From NCBI RefSeq assembly GCF_000812865.1, contig NZ_JSYL01000003.1, positions 124,001 through 188,000 on the forward strand: a stretch of 64,000 bases of DNA. The letters are read 5' to 3'. Source of the DNA: Kaistella jeonii (lineage in GTDB: Bacteria; Bacteroidota; Bacteroidia; Flavobacteriales; Weeksellaceae). Below, piece after piece: positions 52,911 through 61,267 of the stretch (positions within the stretch are counted from its first letter, which is position 1; each line of letters starts with the position of its first letter). Under the pieces are notes generated by a model. It saw nothing but the letters and a program-made list of their open reading frames with translations. It did no database searches and had not been told where the DNA came from. The position numbers and the translations under genes were made by a program.

Positions 52911-52934
52911 AAATATGAATCTATTTTCATATTT
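52911..52934. repeat. AT-rich inverted repeat
   Basis: AAATATGAA (52911-52919) and TTCATATTT (52926-52934) around a 6-base loop, followed by a T-rich stretch. It lies 62 bases past the stop of the LuxR-type TPR regulator and could help end its transcript. Confidence 0.6.
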
Positions 52935-52995
52935 ATTTTGGGATTTTTTCTTTAAAAAGAGAAAAATACAAGTATTTAAAAATGGAGGAAAAAAT

Positions 52996-54219
52996 TTATT
53001 TTTTTGACAGTTTTGCCAATATATCTTTTCGGTTTTTAATATCTAAAATTGCATAGATGTTTCTCAGGTGATACTTCACCGTCGCCTCTGTGATCGAAAG
53101 TTTTTCCGCAATTTCTTTGTTCGATAATCCTTCCGAAACCATTTGCAAAAGTTCTTTTTGTCGCCTATTGAGTTGGGAAGAATTTAAAATATCATTTTCC
53201 ATCTGATTTTGGGAAAATTGCATGGTAGAATAAAGTTTTAATTCTTCCTTGATTCTTTTTATTTCATCTTCAAAAACAATCGTTTCTTTCTTATGCAATT
53301 TCGATCTGCGAAAATAGTAGATTCCTAAGATCATCAATAATAAACCCAGGAAAAAAGCTAAAAGTATAAATAGGAAACGAGAACTTTTTTCCGATTCATT
53401 TTCTTCTTCCAAAGAAGTCTGGTTTTTCAAATGCATTTCCGAGAGGTTGTGATCTCGGTTATACTTCAAATTCAAAGAGTCTAATCTTGCGCCATATAAA
53501 AATACCTTCTGCTGGTTATTTTTACCTACATAAATATTCTTAATCTCCTCTGTGGCGTAAATTTTATATTTAATGATTTTGCAGGAGTCGGCAAGTGTCA
53601 TGACATCTTCATATACTTGATCAACTTTGTCGAAAATTTTTAGTTTGGCGTAAAGTTGCATTTGCTTTACCATTACAACAGGTTGATTGCAGGTTGAATT
53701 TTTTTTCAAAATTCCCAGAGCTTCTAAATATTGTAATTCCGCGACACGATAATTTTTTTTCAAATAATTAATATAACCGATTTGCATGATTATATATGCT
53801 TTATCGGTCAATTTTAAATTGACATATTTTTTTTCGGTAATATTTTTGATGATTTTTTCGGCTGAATCATAATCACGATTATCGAAGTACGTAAAAGCCA
53901 TTTCCGCAGCAATATTCATCTTCAAAGAATCATTAGTGCTTAGATTTTCCGCTGCTTTCTGGGATTTTTTCAAGTAGTTGATGGAACTACCATAATCATC
54001 GATGCTTCTAAAAGTAGTTGCCAACAACAAATTTATTTTTGCCTGTTCCTCCATAGTGCAATTTTCCTCCTCCAACAGTTTCATTAGCTGTTTCTGGGAG
54101 GTTAAATGTTTGCCGACTCTGTTGTTTTGCTGAACTTCCTTTTCAATTTCTTTTAGATTTAAATGCTGCGAATTTAAAATTCCAAAAAAAAAGATAAAAA
54201 ATATAAGTGATTTATTCAT
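52996..54219 (-). CDS. Membrane-anchored TPR regulator with LuxR-type HTH
   Basis: A 407-residue protein with signal peptide (ending FFGILNSQ), a periplasmic TPR-like array (about 30-265; units such as AEMAFTYFDNRDYDSAEKIIKN and YIINYLKKNYRVAE-like), a membrane helix (about 282-303), a coiled coil (about 310-345), and a C-terminal LuxR helix-turn-helix with SEGLSNKEIAEKLSITEATVKYHLRNIYAIL. There is no receiver domain, so it is a one-component transmembrane regulator. The leader of about 65 bases has no clear -7 element. It lies downstream of trpS on the same strand, 100 bases away. Confidence 0.85.
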   Translation of the reverse strand: MNKSLIFFIFFFGILNSQHLNLKEIEKEVQQNNRVGKHLTSQKQLMKLLEEENCTMEEQAKINLLLATTFRSIDDYGSSINYLKKSQKAAENLSTNDSLKMNIAAEMAFTYFDNRDYDSAEKIIKNITEKKYVNLKLTDKAYIIMQIGYINYLKKNYRVAELQYLEALGILKKNSTCNQPVVMVKQMQLYAKLKIFDKVDQVYEDVMTLADSCKIIKYKIYATEEIKNIYVGKNNQQKVFLYGARLDSLNLKYNRDHNLSEMHLKNQTSLEEENESEKSSRFLFILLAFFLGLLLMILGIYYFRRSKLHKKETIVFEDEIKRIKEELKLYSTMQFSQNQMENDILNSSQLNRRQKELLQMVSEGLSNKEIAEKLSITEATVKYHLRNIYAILDIKNRKDILAKLSKK

Positions 54220-54319
54220 GAGGGTTTAAGGAAAATGTGAACTTAATTTTATAAATTTTTCACGAAAATAACTTTACTTTTATTAGAAAATTAGCTCTAA
54301 TCCTGAAGAAAAATTGGGA

Positions 54320-55288
54320 TCAAACACCCAGACTTTCCCGAACCTTGGCCAGAGTTTGCGCTGCGATAGCTTTCGTTTTTACTGCGCCTTCATTCAATTT
54401 CTCCTCTAATTCTGGTAAATTATTCATGTAATAATTGAAGAGTTCTCTTTCTTTTGAGAATCGAGTCAAAATTAAATTCAACAATTCCGTTTTAGCGTGA
54501 CCGTACCCAAAATTCCCACCTAAATATTTTTCTCTTAAAACTGCGGTTTGTTCCGGAGTTCCAATCAATTCATATAATGCAAAAACTTTGTCGGTTGCAG
54601 GATCTTTCGCTTCTTCCAAAGATTTAGAATCCGTTTCGATTCCCATAACTTGCTTTTTCAGTTCTTTTTCCGTTAAGAAAATATTAATGATATTTCCTCT
54701 TGATTTCGACATTTTCTGCCCATCAGTTCCGGGAACATATTTTGTGTCTTCCTGCAACTCTGCTTTTGGCAGCACGAAAACTTCACCCATTTGATGATTA
54801 AATCTCGCACCAATATCTCGCGCCATTTCTAAATGCTGCAACTGATCTTTCCCAACAGGAACTACTTCTGCATTATACAGTAAAATATCTGCAGCCATCA
54901 AAACCGGATACGTAAATAATCCTGCGTTTACATCGTCTAAACGATCTGCTTTATCTTTAAATGAATGCGCTAAGGTTAATCTTTGATAAGGAAAGAAACA
55001 CGACAAATACCAGGATAGTTCGCAAACTTCTGCAATATCACTTTGTCTGTAAAAAAAAGTTTTCTCAGTATCTAAACCGCAAGCAATCCATGCTGCAGCA
55101 GTTTCATAAGTGTTTTGTTTAAGAACTTTGGCATCTTTAATCAAGGTTAAAGAGTGCAAATTTGCGATAAACAAAAATGATTCGTTTTCTGCTTTTTTCG
55201 AAAGTTCGATGGCAGGGATGATCGCACCAAGTAAATTTCCTAAATGTGGAGTTCCTGTTGCTTGGATTCCCGTAAGTATTCTGGACAT
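54320..55288 (-). CDS. trpS: Tryptophan--tRNA ligase
   Basis: A 322-residue tryptophanyl-tRNA synthetase of class I with the HIGH-like motif GTPHLGNLLGA and the KMSKS motif KMSKSRG. It charges tRNA-Trp in the cytoplasm. The start is the ATG at 55288 (SRILTGIQATGTPH), the family's usual N-terminus; an in-frame TTG 60 bases upstream is not needed. The gene follows the TPR membrane protein by 65 bases on the same strand, so it may be read from that upstream operon. Confidence 0.95.
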   Translation of the reverse strand: MSRILTGIQATGTPHLGNLLGAIIPAIELSKKAENESFLFIANLHSLTLIKDAKVLKQNTYETAAAWIACGLDTEKTFFYRQSDIAEVCELSWYLSCFFPYQRLTLAHSFKDKADRLDDVNAGLFTYPVLMAADILLYNAEVVPVGKDQLQHLEMARDIGARFNHQMGEVFVLPKAELQEDTKYVPGTDGQKMSKSRGNIINIFLTEKELKKQVMGIETDSKSLEEAKDPATDKVFALYELIGTPEQTAVLREKYLGGNFGYGHAKTELLNLILTRFSKERELFNYYMNNLPELEEKLNEGAVKTKAIAAQTLAKVRESLGV

Positions 55289-55353
55289 TTTGTAATCTGA
55301 TTTGGCGCAAAAATACGAAACAAATGCTTCTTTGCCAACCAAGTTCACTTTCT

Positions 55354-56490
55354 TTAAAGAACTTTTTTAACTTTGGTCAGTGTTTCTATCATTTTTCTTT
55401 GGCGACGATTCCTTTTCTTGAGGGAATAAATTTTCTTAGTGATAAAAGCAACTAAAAGCAAACTTACTAAAGCAGTAATGATTTGGTACAGTCTAAACTG
55501 TTTGTTGGTCAAAGTATTAGTATTTTGCTCCTCCAAACTCTGGGTGTCCAGATATCTATTGAGAGATTTCAGTTCGTTCTGCTCCAAAGTTTTTTGAACT
55601 GCGAGATATTTATTATTATAATTCTGAAATTTCTCAAAATTATTGAGAACCAAGTTATTATCGGCGATCAGTTTATAAAGTCCTTCGTTTAGAACCAGAT
55701 CTCCCACTGGCAAAGCCATTTCTTCTGCCAGATAAAGCGTCTGGAGCGAAGAAGAATAATCCTGCGTCAAAAATAAAGTTTCACCTTTTCCCTTTAATGA
55801 GTAAGCTTCCAGACTTTTTGCCTTTGCAATTTTTGCGTAATCCTCCGACTTGTCAAAATTTTCTGAAGCTTGTTTCAACTGAGATAAGTCGATGTAACAG
55901 TAACCAATATTGTAGTAAATGATGCTTAAGTTTGCAGCAGATTTTCGGTCTAAACTGAGTTTTTGAAAATTGACTGCCGCCATTTTAAATTTCTCCAAAG
56001 CCAGATCAGGATTCGACTGATTGCGGTAAATCATGCCTCGAACCGCATAATTAAATCCCGCATTGAAAAGGCGGTCTTTATCATTCGCCTCTAATTGTTC
56101 AGTCAATTGAAGCGACTGATCCAAGGTTTCCAGCGCTTTGCCATACAGTTCCATTTGTTGGTATTGAACAGCAACTGAATTCAGAATTTTAATTTTCGTC
56201 GTCGGTAAAGCTTCTTTGTTAATAAGATCTGCAGCCTTTAATATATAAAAGAGAGAACTGTCATTATTTCTTTTCGCGATGTAAGCATTAGAAAGCAACA
56301 TGTAAAGATGTGCAACTTCATCAACTTTCTTTTCTTCTTTAAGCAACTTCAATGCGATTGAAATGGTTTCATCAGGTTGTTCATAAATAACCGAATACGC
56401 CCTTTTTCTCAAGGAATCATTATTTTTTTGAGCTGTAAAATTTACAGACCAGAATAGAAAAAACAGAAAAGAAATTTTAAATAATCTCAT
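55354..56490 (-). CDS. TPR membrane protein without DNA-binding domain
   Basis: A 378-residue protein with signal peptide (ending VNFTAQ), a TPR-like array (about 25-300; units such as YYNIGYCYIDLSQLKQASENFDKSEDYAKIAKAKS), a membrane helix (about 330-350) and a very short, basic cytoplasmic tail (KKRNRRQRKMIETLTKVKK). It has the layout of the neighbouring TPR-HTH regulators but no HTH output. It follows the AraC-type TPR gene by 2 bases and is almost certainly cotranscribed with it, so it may be a partner or sensor subunit. The function is inferred only from layout and position. Confidence 0.8.
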   Translation of the reverse strand: MRLFKISFLFFLFWSVNFTAQKNNDSLRKRAYSVIYEQPDETISIALKLLKEEKKVDEVAHLYMLLSNAYIAKRNNDSSLFYILKAADLINKEALPTTKIKILNSVAVQYQQMELYGKALETLDQSLQLTEQLEANDKDRLFNAGFNYAVRGMIYRNQSNPDLALEKFKMAAVNFQKLSLDRKSAANLSIIYYNIGYCYIDLSQLKQASENFDKSEDYAKIAKAKSLEAYSLKGKGETLFLTQDYSSSLQTLYLAEEMALPVGDLVLNEGLYKLIADNNLVLNNFEKFQNYNNKYLAVQKTLEQNELKSLNRYLDTQSLEEQNTNTLTNKQFRLYQIITALVSLLLVAFITKKIYSLKKRNRRQRKMIETLTKVKKVL

Positions 56491-56492
56491 GT

Positions 56493-58016
56493 TTAGTCTT
56501 TTCGTAAAGTTTGCATGTATTCTTGCGGCGACATTCCCGTAACTGATTTAAAAATATTGGTAAAAGCACTGTGAGAAGTAAATCCACCAATTTCGGCGAT
56601 GTAGCTTATTTTATATTGCAGGTAAGAGCGGTCTTCAGATAATAATTGAATCACGTGTTTTATACGCAGCTCATTGATATAAGTATTAAAGTTTTTGTCT
56701 TTATATTTATTGATGATCTCTGAAACATATTTCGTGTTGGTTTCCAGATGAGCCGATAAAATTGCCAGTGACATCTTGTTATCCAGATATTTTTTAGATT
56801 CTTCAAACTGTTGCAAACCTTCCAGAATTTCGTTTTCGGTTTGCTTTGGAATAAGCAGTTGCTTTTTCGACGGATCTTTTTCCTTGATTTTTTCTACAAT
56901 GATTTCGCTCGGAATATTAAGCGATTCGAAAAATTTAATCTGTCTCGCAAGTGTTTTGTCTTTTTGAATTTCTCTTACGTAGAGGTAAATAAAAACGGCG
57001 AGAATCATGAGCGAGATTCCAACGAAATAGAGTAGTTGTGTGGTCTTTTTCTGTTTTATTAACTTATTATTATCAGAATTTAGTTCGGTGCTGAGTTGGA
57101 TGAGATCCCGTCGTGCTTCCTTTTTTTGAGCTTCTAAAAATTTACTGCTTTCACTCAGCTTTTTCTTATAAATTCCATACTCGTCATTTTTTTTGATGAC
57201 GAGATAATTTTTGGTTAAATCTGCGTAAATACTATTTTTTAAAGGCTCGTAACCAATTTGCTCGATGGGCAATAAAGCATCCTGTAAACATGCAGCGGCT
57301 TCCTCATATTTTTGATCTTCAAAATACAAGCTGGCCCGAAATTGCTGGGTTAAAGAGCGAAGATAAACTGCTCGTGGAAATTTATCTAAACTTTTCAGTA
57401 GTTCATCTGCGACCTTCCAAGCTTCTTTTATTTGGCCTTTTTCTGATAAAATTCGTGCAGTAAGTAATTCATTTTCCTTTAAAATTAAGTCGAAGGTAAT
57501 CCCAATATTTTTAGCAAATTCTGAACTTTGATTTAAGCTTTTCTGTGCTTTGTCTAATTCTTGGAGTGCAATGAAATTTTTAGCTTGTAACTGAAAAAGC
57601 TGCGCAAATAAAACATCGTCTTTTTCCGGATTTTTAGATTTACTTTTTCCAGAAACTAAGGGTGAAATTATTTTAGAGGTTTGTTCATAAAGATTTAAAT
57701 GATAAAATTCCCGCGAGATCACCAAACTTCTGAGTAAGTTCTGATGAGAATTGCGCAGATCTGATTTTTCAAAAGCGCTGCGAACAGATTCCAGATAATC
57801 GCCTTTCAACAGATAAGCTTTCGTCAAAATATCTTTGATGATGGTTTGATCTCCTTCGTCCCGAATTTCTTTAGCAGCACGAATGGCAACATCTGGATTT
57901 TCGTATAATTTGATAAAACTGTTTTGCACGCGCAATTTCAGATCTGATGAACTTTGTGCCCACAGAATACCCGAACTTGAAAGAACGATAAAGAATATTG
58001 TCCAGAAATTACGCAT
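56493..58016 (-). CDS. Membrane-anchored TPR regulator with AraC-type HTH
   Basis: A 507-residue protein with signal peptide (ending SSSGILWAQ), a periplasmic TPR-like array (about 25-320), a membrane helix (about 325-345), a coiled-coil linker, and a C-terminal AraC-type double HTH (NTKYVSEIINKYKDKNFNTYINELRIKHV, ISYIAEIGGFTSHSAFTNIFKSVTGMSPQEYMQ). The start is the ATG at 58016; a GTG directly upstream is in frame. A -7 element TATTTTTG lies at 58028-58021, only a few bases before the ATG, so the transcript may be leaderless. It is divergent from a T9SS cargo gene. Confidence 0.86.
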   Translation of the reverse strand: MRNFWTIFFIVLSSSGILWAQSSSDLKLRVQNSFIKLYENPDVAIRAAKEIRDEGDQTIIKDILTKAYLLKGDYLESVRSAFEKSDLRNSHQNLLRSLVISREFYHLNLYEQTSKIISPLVSGKSKSKNPEKDDVLFAQLFQLQAKNFIALQELDKAQKSLNQSSEFAKNIGITFDLILKENELLTARILSEKGQIKEAWKVADELLKSLDKFPRAVYLRSLTQQFRASLYFEDQKYEEAAACLQDALLPIEQIGYEPLKNSIYADLTKNYLVIKKNDEYGIYKKKLSESSKFLEAQKKEARRDLIQLSTELNSDNNKLIKQKKTTQLLYFVGISLMILAVFIYLYVREIQKDKTLARQIKFFESLNIPSEIIVEKIKEKDPSKKQLLIPKQTENEILEGLQQFEESKKYLDNKMSLAILSAHLETNTKYVSEIINKYKDKNFNTYINELRIKHVIQLLSEDRSYLQYKISYIAEIGGFTSHSAFTNIFKSVTGMSPQEYMQTLRKD

Positions 58017-58256
58017 CACGCAAAAATACTCAATTTTGAACTTAAATTAATTTTTAATACAGCGTTTGTAAATGATTTTTGGTCTAATTAAAAAGCATTT
58101 AATCATCGAAAATTACGTGCATTCTAATTGTTGGCTCTGAAAATTAGCAGTACGCTGATTCGATAACGTTTTGATTATCAATATTTATAAAACTCAATAT
58201 TTTTGAAATTCATGAATTATGCAACAGCATTTTTATAAGTGGGAGTAATTTTGTTT

Positions 58257-58264
58257 TAAATTTG
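58257..58264 (+). promoter_or_regulatory. -7 element of the T9SS paralogue gene
   Basis: TAAATTTG at 58257-58264 matches TAnnTTTG. The ATG is 26 bases downstream. The tandem GTC-type element of the other two T9SS promoters is not found here. Confidence 0.55.
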
Positions 58265-58290
58265 AAATAATCAAAAATAAAAAAGATATT

Positions 58291-59562
58291 ATGAAAAATT
58301 TTTACGTTGCAGCTCTTTTCTTTGTAGGGTTGAATGTTGCGCAAGCACAAGTTTATGACACTGGAGAATATGCACAGATGACTGATGTTTCAAATACAGG
58401 TGTTGCTGTAGGAAATGTGTATAATGCTTATCAGGTAAAATGGACTGAAGGTGAAGGTTCTGTCAATATCGGGGAATTAACGAGTGGGGATTTTATTTCT
58501 GGTTGGACGAATGTTTCTTCAGACGGAAAATATATTTCGGGAACCATGACCAATCCAGCAAATGGATTAGATGAAATGGGTCGTTTCAATGTTCTTACTA
58601 ATACATGGACTTTTCTCGGTGGTCTTAATGCCGTGTCATCTCCCACATTAAGTACAGCTTGGGGAATGTCAGATGATGGTTCAGCCGTAGTTGGTTTAGG
58701 TTATGTAAGTGTTTCTGTAGGACATGCAATTAAGTGGTCTCAATCTACAGGAATAGTTGATCTGGGAAGTACGGTGACAAGCAGAAGTTCACGAGCGAAT
58801 TCTATTAATTCAGATGGAACTGTTGTTGTTGGATGGCAGGATAATGAGTACGGCGACAGAGAAGGTGTTTACTGGAAAAATGGCGTTCAAATCGCTTTAA
58901 AAGATGAAAATAACCTTCCTACAGGAGAAGCTGTTGTCGTGACACCAGATGGTAATACCATTGCTGGCTTTACGCTTGACAATCCTTTTGTTTGGAATGT
59001 TACTGATGGATATACAAAAATAACGCATCCAAATCCTGATTACAGTGGTGGAGCATCAGGTATTACCGATGATGGTAAAACCGTAATCGGATATTTCAGA
59101 CCATTTGGTCCTGCACTTTTGGGTGAAGGTTTTATTTACACCAAAGAAACGGGCCGCGTTAACCTCAATGATTATGTTGCAAGTTTAGGTTTAGATGATA
59201 TGGGAATGAATTTTTCTCTTCCCTTAGGAATTTCACCAAACGGTAAATATATTGTTGGAATTGGTGTTGCAAATGATGAAGCAAGAGGCTTCGTGATCAA
59301 ACTTCCTACTGCTCTTGGAACAAGTGCCGTAAATACTACCAAAGTTGCAGTTTATCCAAATCCGGTACAGAATATTTTACATTTAACAAAGGCTGATAAA
59401 GTGTCGGGTGTAGAAATTTATAATATGGTCGGACAGAAAATTCTTTCTGCTGATAAAGTTTCGAAAGATGGTTTAGATGTTTCTAAATTGACAAAAGGTG
59501 CTTATCTTTTGAAAGTAAAAACAGAAACGCAGTCTGAAACGATTAAATTGCTTAAAAAATAA
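58291..59562 (+). CDS. T9SS cargo protein with HAF-like propeller repeats (paralogue)
   Basis: A 423-residue secreted protein, signal peptide ending NVAQAQ. It aligns with the 33349-34641 protein over its full length, sharing blocks such as AWGMSDDGSAVVGLGY, TSRSSRAN, VVGWQD, ITHPNPDYSGGASGI, KTVIGYFRP, and GRVNLNDYVASLGL. The C-terminal type A T9SS domain reads VYPNPVQNILHL, VEIYNMVGQKIL, TKGAYLLKV. Its gene is divergent from the AraC-type TPR regulator, whereas its paralogue lies next to the other TPR regulator. The function is unknown. Confidence 0.88.
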   Translation: MKNFYVAALFFVGLNVAQAQVYDTGEYAQMTDVSNTGVAVGNVYNAYQVKWTEGEGSVNIGELTSGDFISGWTNVSSDGKYISGTMTNPANGLDEMGRFNVLTNTWTFLGGLNAVSSPTLSTAWGMSDDGSAVVGLGYVSVSVGHAIKWSQSTGIVDLGSTVTSRSSRANSINSDGTVVVGWQDNEYGDREGVYWKNGVQIALKDENNLPTGEAVVVTPDGNTIAGFTLDNPFVWNVTDGYTKITHPNPDYSGGASGITDDGKTVIGYFRPFGPALLGEGFIYTKETGRVNLNDYVASLGLDDMGMNFSLPLGISPNGKYIVGIGVANDEARGFVIKLPTALGTSAVNTTKVAVYPNPVQNILHLTKADKVSGVEIYNMVGQKILSADKVSKDGLDVSKLTKGAYLLKVKTETQSETIKLLKK

Positions 59563-59583
59563 GCAGTCGATAATATCACAAAA

Positions 59584-59620
59584 AAATATCCGCCAATTAA
59601 GTTTGGCGGATATTTTTTTA
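59584..59620. terminator. Intrinsic terminator after the T9SS paralogue
   Basis: AAATATCCGCCAA (59584-59596) pairs with TTGGCGGATATTT (59603-59615) around a 6-base loop, followed by T bases. A/T tracts on both sides may also serve the convergent sanA-like gene ending at 59638. Confidence 0.92.
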
Positions 59621-59637
59621 TATATATAATTAGATTT

Positions 59638-60279
59638 TTAAGGAATGGTGATCTTCTCGCCGCCAAATTTGGGTTCTACGCCAAACAAAAAATCCCAGAA
59701 AACTTTTACGCGCGCCAGATATTCGCGAAGATTGGTTTTTAAACCAGCATATTGATTCACGTCTTCTGCGTTGTAACCAAAAGCTTCGATACCGTTTTTT
59801 TGAGCCAGATAGACCGCTCGTTCGTTATGGAAACGCTGAGAAATAATAATAAATGATTGTTGCCCGAAAATCTCTTTTGCCCGAACGACAGAATCCAAAG
59901 TTCTAAATCCGGCAAAATCTTCAAAGATTTTCTCGGCTGGAATTCCCTGTTTGATGAGTTCTATCTTCATGTCTTCCGGCTCATTGTAGTTTTTTTGGGA
60001 ATTGTCTCCGCTCACAATGATATTTTTAATTTTCCCTGCTTTATAAAGTTCAACTGCCGCAGTAATTCTATTGAAAAAGTAGGCATTTGGCTTTCCACTT
60101 GCCAGAGTTTTGCTTGTTCCTAATAAAAGTCCGGTTTTTTCTTTTGGTAAGTTGCCGAGATTGGAAGTTACCTGATCTTCGGTTTCACTATCGATGGTGA
60201 AATTGCACCAGTAAGTAAAAATCCCTACAATTAGGAACACAAAAAAGGCGACCAATACAAAGATTTTTATTTTTTTCAT
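59638..60279 (-). CDS. ElyC/SanA/YdcF family protein
   Basis: A 213-residue protein with an N-terminal membrane helix (about 5-25) and a periplasmic domain with GLLLGTSKTLASGKPNAYF, IIVSGDNSQKNYNEPEDM and FIIISQRFHNERAVYLAQ. This is the SanA/YdcF (vancomycin high-temperature exclusion) family, which affects envelope permeability. The biochemical activity is not known. It stands 150 bases upstream of the end of lspA on the same strand, separated by an extragenic repeat. Confidence 0.88.
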   Translation of the reverse strand: MKKIKIFVLVAFFVFLIVGIFTYWCNFTIDSETEDQVTSNLGNLPKEKTGLLLGTSKTLASGKPNAYFFNRITAAVELYKAGKIKNIIVSGDNSQKNYNEPEDMKIELIKQGIPAEKIFEDFAGFRTLDSVVRAKEIFGQQSFIIISQRFHNERAVYLAQKNGIEAFGYNAEDVNQYAGLKTNLREYLARVKVFWDFLFGVEPKFGGEKITIP

Positions 60280-60320
60280 GAATGGTAATTCGTAAACAAA
60301 ATTTGATTTCGAAGCGATAA

Positions 60321-60422
60321 TCTGCAGCCCAACCTGAGTGGAGCTCTTTTTTATTGGTAACTGAGCGAAGTCGAATGCACCGATAAAAAAAGCGGGAACG
60401 GAGGGTGGAAAAAGCTGCCCAA
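60321..60422. repeat. Extragenic repeat-like element downstream of lspA
   Basis: TTTTTTATTGGT (60347-60358) and ACCGATAAAAAA (60379-60390) form a stem (one mismatch) flanking a loop with CTGAGCGAAGTCGAA (60361-60375), a sequence common as an extragenic repeat in Bacteroidetes genomes. Flanks read GCAGCCCAACCTGAGTGGAG on one side and GCGGGAACGGAGGGTGGAAA on the other. It is GC-richer than its surroundings and fills the lspA-sanA gap. Confidence 0.6.
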
Positions 60423-60429
60423 ATAAATC

Positions 60430-61068
60430 TTAAAAATCAAATCCGTTTGGAAATGCTTTCTTTCTAAAGATGATCAATAAAGCTGCTCCAACGGTAATCG
60501 CAGAATCGGCAACATTAAAAATATATTTAAAGAATTCGATGTGTTTTCCGCCAATTACTGGCCAGCTTTCAGGAACATTCCAGTCTACCAAAGGGAAATG
60601 AAGCATGTCGACAACGCAACCTTTCATAAAAGTAGAATAACCGCTTCCGAATGCAACCACTTTGGAAACTCCGCCGTAGTCGATCCATCTTTCAATACTT
60701 TCGTCGTAAACGGTTCCGCTGTCGAAGATCATTCCGTAGAACATTCCATCGATCAGATTACCGATTGCTCCGGCGAAAATAATCGCCATTGGAATCATGA
60801 GATAATTCGATTGCCCTTCTTTGAGCCATTTTCTAAAAAGATAGATCATAAAACCGATGAGCGCGATTCGTACGATCACCAGAAAATATTTTCCAAGCAG
60901 ACCGCCGAAATGAAATCCATAAGCCATGCCTGGATTTTCAACAAAAGTCAATTTAAATCCCGGAAAAACTGGAGTGCTTTCGCCAAGATTGAAATGGGTT
61001 TTAATATAAAATTTCGAAGCTTGATCGATAAATAAAATGATAAAAGTAATTAATGCTATTTTCTTCAT
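60430..61068 (-). CDS. lspA: Lipoprotein signal peptidase
   Basis: A 212-residue signal peptidase II that cleaves prolipoproteins in the inner membrane after lipid attachment. Four membrane helices and the two catalytic Asp motifs GAIGNLIDGMFYG and CVVDMLHFP are present. It serves the many lipoproteins seen in this window. The start shares one base with the TAA stop of the upstream 64-residue gene (TAATG). ileS, a dksA-like gene and lspA in the same direction form the conserved flavobacterial neighbourhood. Confidence 0.96.
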   Translation of the reverse strand: MKKIALITFIILFIDQASKFYIKTHFNLGESTPVFPGFKLTFVENPGMAYGFHFGGLLGKYFLVIVRIALIGFMIYLFRKWLKEGQSNYLMIPMAIIFAGAIGNLIDGMFYGMIFDSGTVYDESIERWIDYGGVSKVVAFGSGYSTFMKGCVVDMLHFPLVDWNVPESWPVIGGKHIEFFKYIFNVADSAITVGAALLIIFRKKAFPNGFDF

Positions 61069-61262
61069 TATTCGCCGCTCTTTGGTTTGTCTTTGAAATT
61101 TCTTACCGGTTTATCTTTTTTTACCGCAGTTTTTGTTAAAAAAGGTTGCGTTTTGGTATTTCTGGTGTGAAATTTTTCATATCTGATTCCCATGTCTTTC
61201 ATCACATCTTTTAATGCGTTCAGTTCCATTTGATTTTTGGGATGTACAATTAATGCTTCCAT
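61068..61262 (-). CDS. DUF2683-like small protein
   Basis: A 64-residue protein beginning EALIVHPKNQMELNALKDVM, with a basic Lys-rich tail. The N-terminal half resembles DUF2683 proteins, some of which are antitoxin-like. No toxin gene is adjacent. It shares one base with the start of lspA and begins 5 bases after the membrane protein gene upstream. Confidence 0.65.
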   Translation of the reverse strand: MEALIVHPKNQMELNALKDVMKDMGIRYEKFHTRNTKTQPFLTKTAVKKDKPVRNFKDKPKSGE

Positions 61263-61267
61263 TTAAA

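Larger units (their letters stand above)
52519..52995. other. Gene-poor AT-rich gap with inverted repeats
   Basis: A 477-base gap. It contains a short remnant-like frame (52601-52723 on the minus strand), the palindrome CTAACCTTAAGGTTAG (52826-52841) directly followed by GTCTTT/AAAGAC (52841-52856), and the inverted repeat AAATATGAA/TTCATATTT (52911-52919 and 52926-52934). No gene I can support. Confidence 0.7.

Noticed and set aside
58160-58185. FNR-like palindrome TTGATTATCAA near the T9SS paralogue promoter
   Set aside because: Spacing between half-sites is one base instead of four, so it does not match the FNR/CRP layout.
61068-61262. Toxin-antitoxin pair around the DUF2683-like gene
   Set aside because: No toxin-like gene is adjacent; the neighbours are lspA and a small membrane protein.
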